The notes beneath the pieces are model-generated. The model saw nothing but the letters and a program-made list of their open reading frames with translations. It ran no database searches and was not told the origin of the DNA. A stretch of DNA of 64,000 bases, from the NCBI GenBank assembly GCA_003135135.1, contig PLDK01000049.1, positions 1 through 64,000 on the forward strand. Reading direction: 5' to 3'. The stretch is from Deltaproteobacteria bacterium (lineage in GTDB: Bacteria > Desulfobacterota > Binatia > Binatales > Binataceae). The translations under genes were made by a program, and so were the position numbers. This document shows positions 56,292-64,000 of the stretch, piece after piece (position 1 is the first letter of the stretch; each line of letters opens with the position of its first letter).

Positions 56292-58265
56292 ATGAACCAA
56301 GAGACGCAATTCAATTCCTCGGACAGCACGCCCGGCTTCGGCGGACTTCGCGTCGTCGCCTTCGAGAGCCGCATGGCGGCGGAAGTAGCGGCGATGATCG
56401 AGCGGCGCGGCGGCGTCGCGATTATCGCGCCGGCGATGCGCGAGGTGCCGCTCGAGGACAATCACGCGGCGCTGGATTTTGCCGATCGCCTGCTGGCCGG
56501 CAAGAACGAATTCGAGGTGGTCATTTTCATGACCGGGGTCGGGACGCGCGCGCTGTTCCAGGCGATGGAAACGCGCCATCAGCGGGCGCCGATAGCGGCG
56601 GCGCTGGCCGCAATCACCACCGTGGCGCGCGGCCCGAAAGCGATTCGCGCGATGCGTGATCTTGGCGTCGAACCCTCGATAGTCGCACCGGAGCCGAATA
56701 CCTGGCGCGAAGTGCTCAGCGCGCTTGCGTCGCAGGTCGAGCTCAAGGGCAAGCACGTCGCGATCCAGGAATACGGAGTTTCCAATCACGAGCTGACCGC
56801 GGGGCTCGAGGCGCGCGGCGCCCGGGTCACGATTGTTCCGGTCTATAGATGGACGCTGCCGGCCGATCGCGCGCCGCTGCGAGCGGCGTTGAATGCGATC
56901 GCGGCGGGCGCGGCGGACGTGGCTATTTTCACCAGCTCGAACCAGGTCACGAACGTCATTGCGCTCGCGGAGGCCGAGGGAATCGGCGACGGCGTCAAGC
57001 GCGGATTCGCGCGCATGGCGGTTGGCTCGATCGGGCCGGTATGCTCGGAGCAGATTCGCAACTACGGGCTCCGCGTGGACTTCGAGCCGGAGCATTCGAA
57101 GCTCGGCCATCTGGTCAAGGCGGCGGCGGCGCAAGCGGCTTCGATTCTAATCGCGAACCGCGCTGACACGCATCGAATTGAAGCGGGCGCGGCGCCACAT
57201 CCGCGGCGGCCGGCGATTTCGAACGCGCCGCGATCCCGGCTCGCCGACCATCCGATGCTCAAGGCGTGCCGGCGCGAAGCCTCCCCCTACACTCCTATCT
57301 GGCTGATGCGCCAGGCGGGCCGCTACATGCCGGAGTATCGGCGCGTGCGCGAGCGTCATGGTTTTCTCGAGATGTGCAAGCGGCCCGAGTTGGCCGCCGA
57401 AGTCACCGTCACGGCGGTCGAGCGGCTCAAGGTGGATGCGGCGATCATTTTCGCCGATATCCTGCTGCCCCTGATCCCGATGGAAGTCGGGCTGCATTTC
57501 GAAAAAGGCGACGGGCCGGTGATCGATCGCCCGGTGCGCACCGAGGCCGACCTGGAACGGATTCCGACCGTCGACGTGGCGTCGCTCGGCTTCGTTGGCG
57601 ACGCGATCAAGCTGGTGAATCGCGCGATCGGCGCGACGACTCCGCTGATCGGATTTGCCGGGGCGCCGTTCACGCTCGCGTCGTACCTGATCGAAGGCGG
57701 CTCGTCGCGGCAATACCAGGCGACCAAAACTTTCATGTACATGCAGCCCGAAACGTGGCATCGCCTGATGGAGATGCTGGCGCGGATCACGGCGGATTAT
57801 CTGAACATGCAAATCGCGGCGGGCGCCGACATCGTGCAGATTTTCGACAGCTGGGTCGGCAGTCTCGGCCCCGACGATTATCGGCGCTTCGTGCTGCCGC
57901 ATACCGCGTCGGTGATCGCGGCGATTCCCGCCGACGTGCCCGTAATCCATTTCGGGACCCTGACGGGAAACCTGCTCGGGCTGATGCGCGAGGCGGGCGG
58001 CGACGTTTTAGGGCTCGACTGGCGCGTCGATCTCGCCGACGCGTGGGCGCGGCTCAACTACAGCGTGGCGGTGCAGGGCAATCTCGATCCGATCGCGCTG
58101 TTCGCGGACGTTGCCGAAATCCGCACCCGCGCCCGCGCGATTCTCGATCAGGCGGCCGGACGCCCCGGACATATCTTCAATCTTGGCCACGGAATACTTC
58201 CGGATACGCCGGTCGATCACGCAATCGCGCTCGTCGATATGGTTCACGAGATGAGCATGCGCTGA
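56292..58265 (+). CDS. hemDE: Fused uroporphyrinogen-III synthase / uroporphyrinogen decarboxylase
   Basis: HemD-like N-terminal ~285 aa (VVIFMTGVGTRALF..FTSSNQVTNV..GPVCSEQIRNYGLRVDFEPEHSKLGHLV) in one frame with HemE YTPIWLMRQAGRYMPEYR. Confidence 0.92.
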   Translation: MNQETQFNSSDSTPGFGGLRVVAFESRMAAEVAAMIERRGGVAIIAPAMREVPLEDNHAALDFADRLLAGKNEFEVVIFMTGVGTRALFQAMETRHQRAPIAAALAAITTVARGPKAIRAMRDLGVEPSIVAPEPNTWREVLSALASQVELKGKHVAIQEYGVSNHELTAGLEARGARVTIVPVYRWTLPADRAPLRAALNAIAAGAADVAIFTSSNQVTNVIALAEAEGIGDGVKRGFARMAVGSIGPVCSEQIRNYGLRVDFEPEHSKLGHLVKAAAAQAASILIANRADTHRIEAGAAPHPRRPAISNAPRSRLADHPMLKACRREASPYTPIWLMRQAGRYMPEYRRVRERHGFLEMCKRPELAAEVTVTAVERLKVDAAIIFADILLPLIPMEVGLHFEKGDGPVIDRPVRTEADLERIPTVDVASLGFVGDAIKLVNRAIGATTPLIGFAGAPFTLASYLIEGGSSRQYQATKTFMYMQPETWHRLMEMLARITADYLNMQIAAGADIVQIFDSWVGSLGPDDYRRFVLPHTASVIAAIPADVPVIHFGTLTGNLLGLMREAGGDVLGLDWRVDLADAWARLNYSVAVQGNLDPIALFADVAEIRTRARAILDQAAGRPGHIFNLGHGILPDTPVDHAIALVDMVHEMSMR

Positions 58266-58269
58266 CGCC

Positions 58270-59196
58270 ATGACCGCGAAGGCAAGCTGCGACGCGGTGT
58301 TGATGATTGGTTTCGGCGGACCGACGCGCGCCGACCAGGTGCGGCCGTTTCTCGATAACGTTCTGCGCGGACGGCCAATCCCGCGCGAGCGCTACGAGGA
58401 GGTGGTGCATCATTACGATCTTCTCGGCGGGCGCTCGCCGTACAACGATCTCACGATGCGCCAGGCGGCCGCACTGCGCGAGGAGCTTGCAAAAAAAGGC
58501 GCGCGCGTGCCGGTCGCGGTCGGGATGGCCAAGTGGGAACCGTATATTGCCGACTCGCTTCGCGCGCTCGCCGGCGGTGGAGCGCGGCGCGTGCTCGGCT
58601 TCATCATGGCGCCGCATCGCAGCGAAGCCAGCTTCGAGCGTTACCAGGCAACCGTCAACGACGCACGCGCTGCTTTGGGCGACGGGGCGCCCGAAGTCGT
58701 GTATCCCGAGCCGTGGCACGACCATCCGCTGTTCATCGCGGCGCTGGCGGCGCGCACCCGCGAGGGGTACGCGCGCCTCGACGAGCAGGATCGATCGCGC
58801 GCGCGGCTGATCTTCACCGCGCACAGTATCCCGCTCGCGATGGCGCAGGCCGGGCCGTATGTCAAGCAGCTTGCGCAGTCAGCCTGGATGGTCGCCGCCG
58901 AGCTTGGAATCGGCGGCTGGAAACTCGCGTATCAAAGCCGCAGCGGGAGTCCGCGCGAGGCGTGGCTCGAACCCGACATCAAGGAAACGCTTCGCAGCCT
59001 GGACGCGAAGGCGGCGGTGGTCGTGCCGATCGGTTTTTTGTGCGATCACGTCGAAGTGCTGTACGATCTCGACATCGAGGCAGCGCAAATCGCGCGCGAG
59101 GCGGGAATCAGGATGGAGCGCGCGCCGACGGTCGGCGACCATCCGTTGTTTATCGAGATGATGGCGTCGATAATCGCCCCTTACGCGCGCGGCTGA
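58270..59196 (+). CDS. hemH: Ferrochelatase
   Basis: VLMIGFGGPTRADQVRPFL, FTAHSIPLAMA, YQSRSGSPREAWLEPD, PIGFLCDHVEVLYDLD. Confidence 0.95.
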   Translation: MTAKASCDAVLMIGFGGPTRADQVRPFLDNVLRGRPIPRERYEEVVHHYDLLGGRSPYNDLTMRQAAALREELAKKGARVPVAVGMAKWEPYIADSLRALAGGGARRVLGFIMAPHRSEASFERYQATVNDARAALGDGAPEVVYPEPWHDHPLFIAALAARTREGYARLDEQDRSRARLIFTAHSIPLAMAQAGPYVKQLAQSAWMVAAELGIGGWKLAYQSRSGSPREAWLEPDIKETLRSLDAKAAVVVPIGFLCDHVEVLYDLDIEAAQIAREAGIRMERAPTVGDHPLFIEMMASIIAPYARG

Positions 59197-59221
59197 CGGA
59201 TCGATCGAGGGAGAAGCTCAA

Positions 59222-60658
59222 ACGGACTCCGGCACACATATCAAACGGGTTGCGGTAATCGGCGGGGGCATCAGCGGGCTGGCCGCGGCGTATCGGCTGC
59301 GCGAGCTGGCGGCGGCGCGCGAGTTTCCGCTCGAAGTGGAATTGCTGGAACGCGGCGCGCGATGCGGCGGAGCGCTAGAGACGATTCGCCGCGACGGATT
59401 TGTGATCGAGACCGGCGCCGATTCATTTTTGTCGGAAAAAACCTCGGCCGCCGAGCTCGCGCGGCGGCTTGGGCTGGGCGCGGAACTGATTCCGACCCGC
59501 GAGATCTACGGCAAGACGTTCGTGGTGCGCGCGGGGCGCCTGGTCGAGGTTCCGGCGGGATTCATGATGCTCGCGACGGCGCACTTCGGGCCGGTTTTCC
59601 GAAGTTCGCTTTTTTCGCCGCTCGGAAAATTACGGATGGCGCTGGAACCGTTCATCGCGACGCGAACCAGCAGCGACGACGAGAGCCTGGATTCATTCGT
59701 AACGCGGCGACTGGGGCGCGAGGTGCTCGATCGCGTTGCGCAGGCGCTCGCGGGCGGTATCTACACCGCGGATCCGAAACACCTCAGCACCACGGCGACG
59801 ATCCCGCGCTTTGTCGAGATGGAGCGGCGCTATGGCAGCCTGTTCAAGGGAATGCGCGCGGCAGAACGGGCGCGAGCCTCGAAGAGTCCGGAGGTCAGCG
59901 GCGCGCGATGGAGCCTGTTCCAGAGTTTCAGGAACGGGATGGCGACGCTGCCCGAGACGATTGCGAGGCGGCTGGGCGAGTCGATTCGCACGGGAACGGA
60001 AGTTGTCGGGATGGCGCCAACGGCGGACGGATGGCGGCTCGGTTTGGCCGCCGGCGACTCGATCGACGCCGAGGCGGTAATCTGCGCCGCGCCGGCGTAC
60101 GCGGCCGCGCGCATCGTGTCGCCGCTTGAGCCGGCGGCTGCGAAGCTGCTCGGCGCAATCACTTACGCGTCGGCGGCGACGGTCAACCTGACGTTTCGCG
60201 AGAGCGACTTCGAGGGTCCTCCGCGCGCATTCGGCTTCGTGGTGCCGGCAGTCGAGCATCGGCGCATAATCGCGGCCAGCTTTTCGAGCTTCAAGTTCGA
60301 GGGACGCGCGCCTGCGGGCGCAATCCTGGCGCGCGCGTTCATCGGCGGCGAGCTGCATCGCGAAATGATGAATCTCAGCGACGACGAGATGGTCGCCGCC
60401 GTGCGCGACGAGTTTCGCGCATTGCTCGGCGTGAAGGCGGCGCCGGGAATCACTGTCGTCAGGCGATGGCCCGACGCGATGCCGCAGTACGACGTCGGGC
60501 ATCTGGCGCGGGTCGCCGAGATCGAGCGCCTGATCGCCCCGATTCCCGGCTTCGCAATCGCGGGCGCGGCCTATCGCGGCGTGGGGAGTCCCGATTGCGT
60601 GCGCAGCGGCGAAGCTGCGGCGGATACGATCTTCGCCAAACTCTCGACGCCGAAATAA
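59222..60658 (+). CDS. hemY: Protoporphyrinogen oxidase (oxygen-dependent, HemY/HemG-type)
   Basis: IKRVAVIGGGISGLAAAYRLREL then VELLERGARCGGALETIRRDGFVIETGADSFLSEK; ETGAD and YRGVGSPDCVRSGE; start codon is non-canonical as read (see findings). Confidence 0.88.
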   Translation, partial: TDSGTHIKRVAVIGGGISGLAAAYRLRELAAAREFPLEVELLERGARCGGALETIRRDGFVIETGADSFLSEKTSAAELARRLGLGAELIPTREIYGKTFVVRAGRLVEVPAGFMMLATAHFGPVFRSSLFSPLGKLRMALEPFIATRTSSDDESLDSFVTRRLGREVLDRVAQALAGGIYTADPKHLSTTATIPRFVEMERRYGSLFKGMRAAERARASKSPEVSGARWSLFQSFRNGMATLPETIARRLGESIRTGTEVVGMAPTADGWRLGLAAGDSIDAEAVICAAPAYAAARIVSPLEPAAAKLLGAITYASAATVNLTFRESDFEGPPRAFGFVVPAVEHRRIIAASFSSFKFEGRAPAGAILARAFIGGELHREMMNLSDDEMVAAVRDEFRALLGVKAAPGITVVRRWPDAMPQYDVGHLARVAEIERLIAPIPGFAIAGAAYRGVGSPDCVRSGEAAADTIFAKLSTPK

Positions 60659-60679
60659 GACTCCGATGATGGCGCGCCC

Positions 60680-61933
60680 GTGAGCATCGAGGAGGCTGCC
60701 GGAGCCGGCTCGGCGGCGCATTGGCCGCGAGTGATCGCGCACGCGGACATGGACGCGTTCTACGCGTCGGTCGAAGTGCTCGACAATCCCGCGCTGCGCG
60801 GCCTGCCGGTTATAGTGGGCGGACGCAGCGCGCGCGGGGTGGTGACGTCGGCGTCATACGAGGCGCGCAAATTCGGCGTGCGTTCCGCGATGCCGACCGG
60901 GCAGGCGCGCAAACTGTGTCCGCAGGCGATCTTCGTGCCGGGCCGGATGGAGCGCTACGTGGAAATCTCGCGGGTGGTGCGCCGCGTGTTCGAGAGCTTC
61001 AGTCCGATCGTCGAACCGCTCTCGCTCGACGAGGCGTTTATCGATCTGACCGGCACCGAGCGCCTGCTCGGGCCGCCACTTGACGCGGCGCGCAATCTCA
61101 AGCGCCGGGTGCTCGAAGAAACCGGGCTGGTCGCATCGGTGGGCGTCGCGCCGACCAAGATGGCAGCAAAGATTCTGAGCGACATGTCGAAGCCCGACGG
61201 GTTGCTCGCGGTGGCGCCGGAAAAAATGCGCGAATTTCTGACCCCGCTGCCGGTCGAAAGGCTGTGGGGAGTGGGACGAGTGACGCTCGCGCGGATGCAT
61301 GAATGCGGGATCAAGACGGTCGGCGAACTGGCGCGGCGCGATCCGGCAGAGCTGAAGATCCTGTTCGGCGCGATGGGACCGCATCTGCATGAACTGGCGT
61401 CGGGTAACGATACGCGACCCGTAATCGCCGACTGGCAGCGCAAGTCATACGGCGAGGAAAATACCTTCGCGCAGGACGTCGCGCTCGACTCGGATGAAAT
61501 CCGCCGCGTTCTGATCGCGCATGGCGACGCACTGGCGCGGCCGCTTCGCGCCGACCGGGTGTGCGCGCGCACGATCACGCTGAAGCTGAAACTGGCGCGT
61601 CCACTGGGCGGCGGGCGCTATCCGCTGATCACGCGCAGCTTCTCGCTGGACGCCGCGACCAATGACGGGCCGGAAATCTCGCGAGTCGCGACGGGTTTGC
61701 TGTCGAAGGCCGGCACGCGCGACAAAATTCGTCTCGCCGGCGTGCAGGTGCATCAGCTGGAGCGCGCGGACGGTGCGCAGCTCGGGCTGTTCGAGTCAGC
61801 GCCCGCGGAGGATCGCAAGCGGGACCGGCTCAATCTGGCTCTGGATGCTGTCGCGAAGAAGTTCGGCGATGAGGCCGTGACGCGCGGGCTGGCGCGCGCG
61901 GAGCGCGCCGCGCCGACGCGGCGGATCAAATGA
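60680..61933 (+). CDS. dinB: DNA polymerase IV (Y-family)
   Basis: IAHADMDAFYASVEVLDNP, SLDEAFIDLTGTERL; GTG start. Confidence 0.95.
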   Translation: MSIEEAAGAGSAAHWPRVIAHADMDAFYASVEVLDNPALRGLPVIVGGRSARGVVTSASYEARKFGVRSAMPTGQARKLCPQAIFVPGRMERYVEISRVVRRVFESFSPIVEPLSLDEAFIDLTGTERLLGPPLDAARNLKRRVLEETGLVASVGVAPTKMAAKILSDMSKPDGLLAVAPEKMREFLTPLPVERLWGVGRVTLARMHECGIKTVGELARRDPAELKILFGAMGPHLHELASGNDTRPVIADWQRKSYGEENTFAQDVALDSDEIRRVLIAHGDALARPLRADRVCARTITLKLKLARPLGGGRYPLITRSFSLDAATNDGPEISRVATGLLSKAGTRDKIRLAGVQVHQLERADGAQLGLFESAPAEDRKRDRLNLALDAVAKKFGDEAVTRGLARAERAAPTRRIK

Positions 61934-62023
61934 CGCAACCCCTTCGCTGGCGGGAAGGGGAACAAATCGCGAGTTATTCCGCCGCTTGCAAAGATTGCTT
62001 AACTATAGTTAATATCTTGCCTG

Positions 62024-62503
62024 ATGCAAGCAGTTGTACGCCGCGACCCCATCTTCCGCGCGATCGAGGCGATGACCGCGCTGACGGAGATCTTCGAGCG
62101 CCGGCGCGAGGTGCTGGCCCGCGACGCGGGCATCACGATCGAGCAGTGGCGCGTGCTCGAGGAAATCTCGACCGAGCATTTTATTCCGTCGATGTTCGCG
62201 CGCAGCCGCGACAGTTCGGCGGCGGCGGTATCGAAAATATTGCGCCAGCTTCTCGACGGCGGCATGGTCTCGGCCGCGATTGGGCGGACCGACCGCCGGA
62301 ACCGGCGCTACAAGCTGACCGCGAGGGGCAAGCGGGTGCTGGGCGAGCTGCGCGCGTCACGCCAGGCGGCGATCGAGGCGATCTGGACGGGATTTTCGCG
62401 CGACGAGCTGGCCGCATTCAGCGGTTTCGCGATCAAGCTGTCCGATCGGATCGAACGTTATTCGCGCAGAAAGGGTACGCGGCGCGCGGCGGCGGTCCGA
62501 TGA
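62024..62503 (+). CDS. MarR family transcriptional regulator
   Basis: EQWRVLEEIS..SSAAAVSKILRQLLDGGMVSAAIGRTDRRNRRYKLTARG. Confidence 0.9.
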   Translation: MQAVVRRDPIFRAIEAMTALTEIFERRREVLARDAGITIEQWRVLEEISTEHFIPSMFARSRDSSAAAVSKILRQLLDGGMVSAAIGRTDRRNRRYKLTARGKRVLGELRASRQAAIEAIWTGFSRDELAAFSGFAIKLSDRIERYSRRKGTRRAAAVR

Positions 62504-62593
62504 ATCGAAGTTTGGCAATGAATTCAAACCCGATCCGTTCCTAGGAAAAGCATGACCCGCGCCGAAAACCTTCAAAGACCGGTCCGGAAAGCG

Positions 62594-63148
62594 ATGCCAA
62601 AACAATCCCGCCGCTTCAGCGCGCAAGCCATCGGGGCCTATGGAGAGAAAGCGGCTGAAGCCGAACTCATCCGGCATGGGTGGGTAACAGCCAACATCAA
62701 CACGAGCATGAAAAACGCGGTGGATTTCGACATCTTCGCACGTAAAGGCAAGAGCGCCGTGGCCGTCCGAGTTAAAGCGTGCGGGCCCGGCGTGAACGCC
62801 TTCGCGTTCGGTGGTTTCCGTCCGGGGCAGGGGATCAAATTCGGCAATCTAGGAAAAGCGGATTTCACTGTGCTCGTGGGTATGGGTAAGCAGCGCAGCG
62901 AAGACGTGTTCTACGTGGTTCCAACGCGTATCGTGCGGAAACGTATAGACACCCACCGCACTTACTACCTTTGCAAAAGGGGCCGTGGAGGAAACCAGCG
63001 AAAGGACCTCGGATGGTGGACGCTCCACCTCGCTGACTTAAAGAGCGGTGAGGACCGGCCGAGCTACGGTCTTGCAGACAAGTGGAAGCGTTACCTAGAC
63101 AACTGGACGGCGCTCGAAGGTGGCCGCGCAAATAAGCGAAGGAAATGA
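62594..63148 (+). CDS. PD-(D/E)XK-like nuclease-fold hypothetical protein
   Basis: IGAYGEKAAEAELIRHGWVTANINTSMKNAVDFDIFARKGKSAVAVRVKA. Confidence 0.6.
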   Translation: MPKQSRRFSAQAIGAYGEKAAEAELIRHGWVTANINTSMKNAVDFDIFARKGKSAVAVRVKACGPGVNAFAFGGFRPGQGIKFGNLGKADFTVLVGMGKQRSEDVFYVVPTRIVRKRIDTHRTYYLCKRGRGGNQRKDLGWWTLHLADLKSGEDRPSYGLADKWKRYLDNWTALEGGRANKRRK

Positions 63149-63273
63149 CGGCGAATGGTGGTGATCATCTGGGGGCCGGTTAATAGAGCGAGACGGGAAC
63201 TGAATCCTACTTTTGTCGAATAAAATTGTTGCGCCGCCGGATGCAGATCCGATGCGGCGGGAGTTGAAACGCA

Positions 63274-64000
63274 ATGGCCGCAAAGACCCTGTTTGAAAAA
63301 ATCTGGGAAGCGCACGTGGTCCGCGAAAAGCAATATGAGCCTTCCCTGCTCTACATCGATCTGCACCTGGTTCACGAAGTCACGTCGCCGCAGGCGTTCG
63401 AGGGCCTGCGCCATAACGGGCGCAAGGTCCGCGCGCCGCATCGCACCTACGCCACGCAGGATCACAACGTGCCGACGACCGATCGGAGCAAGCCGATTAC
63501 CGATCCCGATTCGAAACTGCAGATCGAGACGCTCAGACGCAACTGCGCGGAGTTTGGGCTCAGGCTATTCGATATCGGCTCGCGCGAGCAGGGAATCGTG
63601 CACGTCATCGGGCCGGAGCTCGGGCTAACGCAGCCGGGCATGACGATCGTTTGCGGCGACAGCCATACCGCTACTCACGGCGCATTCGGGGCGCTGGCGT
63701 TCGGCATCGGCACCAGCGAGGTCGAACACGTGCTGGCGACGCAATGCCTGTGGGAAGCGCGTCCGCAGACGTTTGAAATCCGCGTCGATGGAAAGCTCGG
63801 CGCGGGAGTCGGCGCGAAGGATTTGATCCTCGGCATCATCGGCAGGATCAAGACCAACGGCGCAACCGGGCACGTGATCGAGTACCGCGGAGCGGCGGTC
63901 GAGGCGCTGTCGATGGAAGAGCGGATGACGGTGTGCAACATGTCGATCGAAGGCGGCGCGCGCGCCGGGATGGTCGCGGCGGACAAGACGACAGTCGAGT
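63274..64000 (+). CDS. leuC: 3-isopropylmalate dehydratase large subunit (3' truncated by window)
   Basis: [76 protein letters not shown]; open to right edge so absent from the ORF track. Confidence 0.95.
   Translation, partial: MAAKTLFEKIWEAHVVREKQYEPSLLYIDLHLVHEVTSPQAFEGLRHNGRKVRAPHRTYATQDHNVPTTDRSKPITDPDSKLQIETLRRNCAEFGLRLFDIGSREQGIVHVIGPELGLTQPGMTIVCGDSHTATHGAFGALAFGIGTSEVEHVLATQCLWEARPQTFEIRVDGKLGAGVGAKDLILGIIGRIKTNGATGHVIEYRGAAVEALSMEERMTVCNMSIEGGARAGMVAADKTTVE

Noticed and set aside
57266-58273. 335-aa plus-strand ORF in another frame of hemE
   Set aside because: Arg-rich out-of-frame shadow of the HemE domain.

Overview
This is a 64 kb window of a high-GC bacterial chromosome. It is densely coding and carries mostly housekeeping genes. 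I read it from motifs in the supplied translations; no database search was run. Recognisable blocks, left to right: htpX / DUF1844 / Do-type protease / class A PBP / TPR / tsaD / rsmA / mutM / prepilin peptidase; tmk-holB-ricT-(GST inserted)-metG-tatD; NnrU divergent from an ECF sigma factor followed by an MGMT with a C-terminal Ada-type Cys4 domain; a tandem pair of glycine-zipper lipoproteins; cyclase, GGT, Nudix, DsbA-like, Usp, Fur, SppA and MFS genes; a more AT-rich accessory segment (about 30-32.7 kb) with a GIY-YIG-like protein; VWA protein, phosphodiesterase, PHB-depolymerase-like esterase and formyltransferase; radical SAM; gap-pgk-tpiA-secG-tRNA-Leu(GAG); MauE/rhodanese pair; B12-radical SAM; tolQ-tolR-tolA-tolB-pal-cpoB; ribF; a haem cluster with a fused hemD-hemE followed by hemH and hemY; dinB; MarR; a PD-(D/E)XK-like protein; and leuC truncated by the right edge. 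The most interesting signals are: (1) the ECF sigma / permuted Ada pair, (2) the HemD-HemE fusion and a hemY reading frame with no ATG/GTG/TTG start before its FAD motif, (3) a modular palindromic repeat family, one copy of which directly abuts the 3' end of a tRNA, (4) a 45-nt decayed copy of the phosphodiesterase C-terminus, and (5) a near-identical promoter-like element upstream of both the B12-radical SAM gene and tolQ. Lineage is uncertain; the gene content would fit a deltaproteobacterial or Binatota-like soil bacterium, but that is only an impression.
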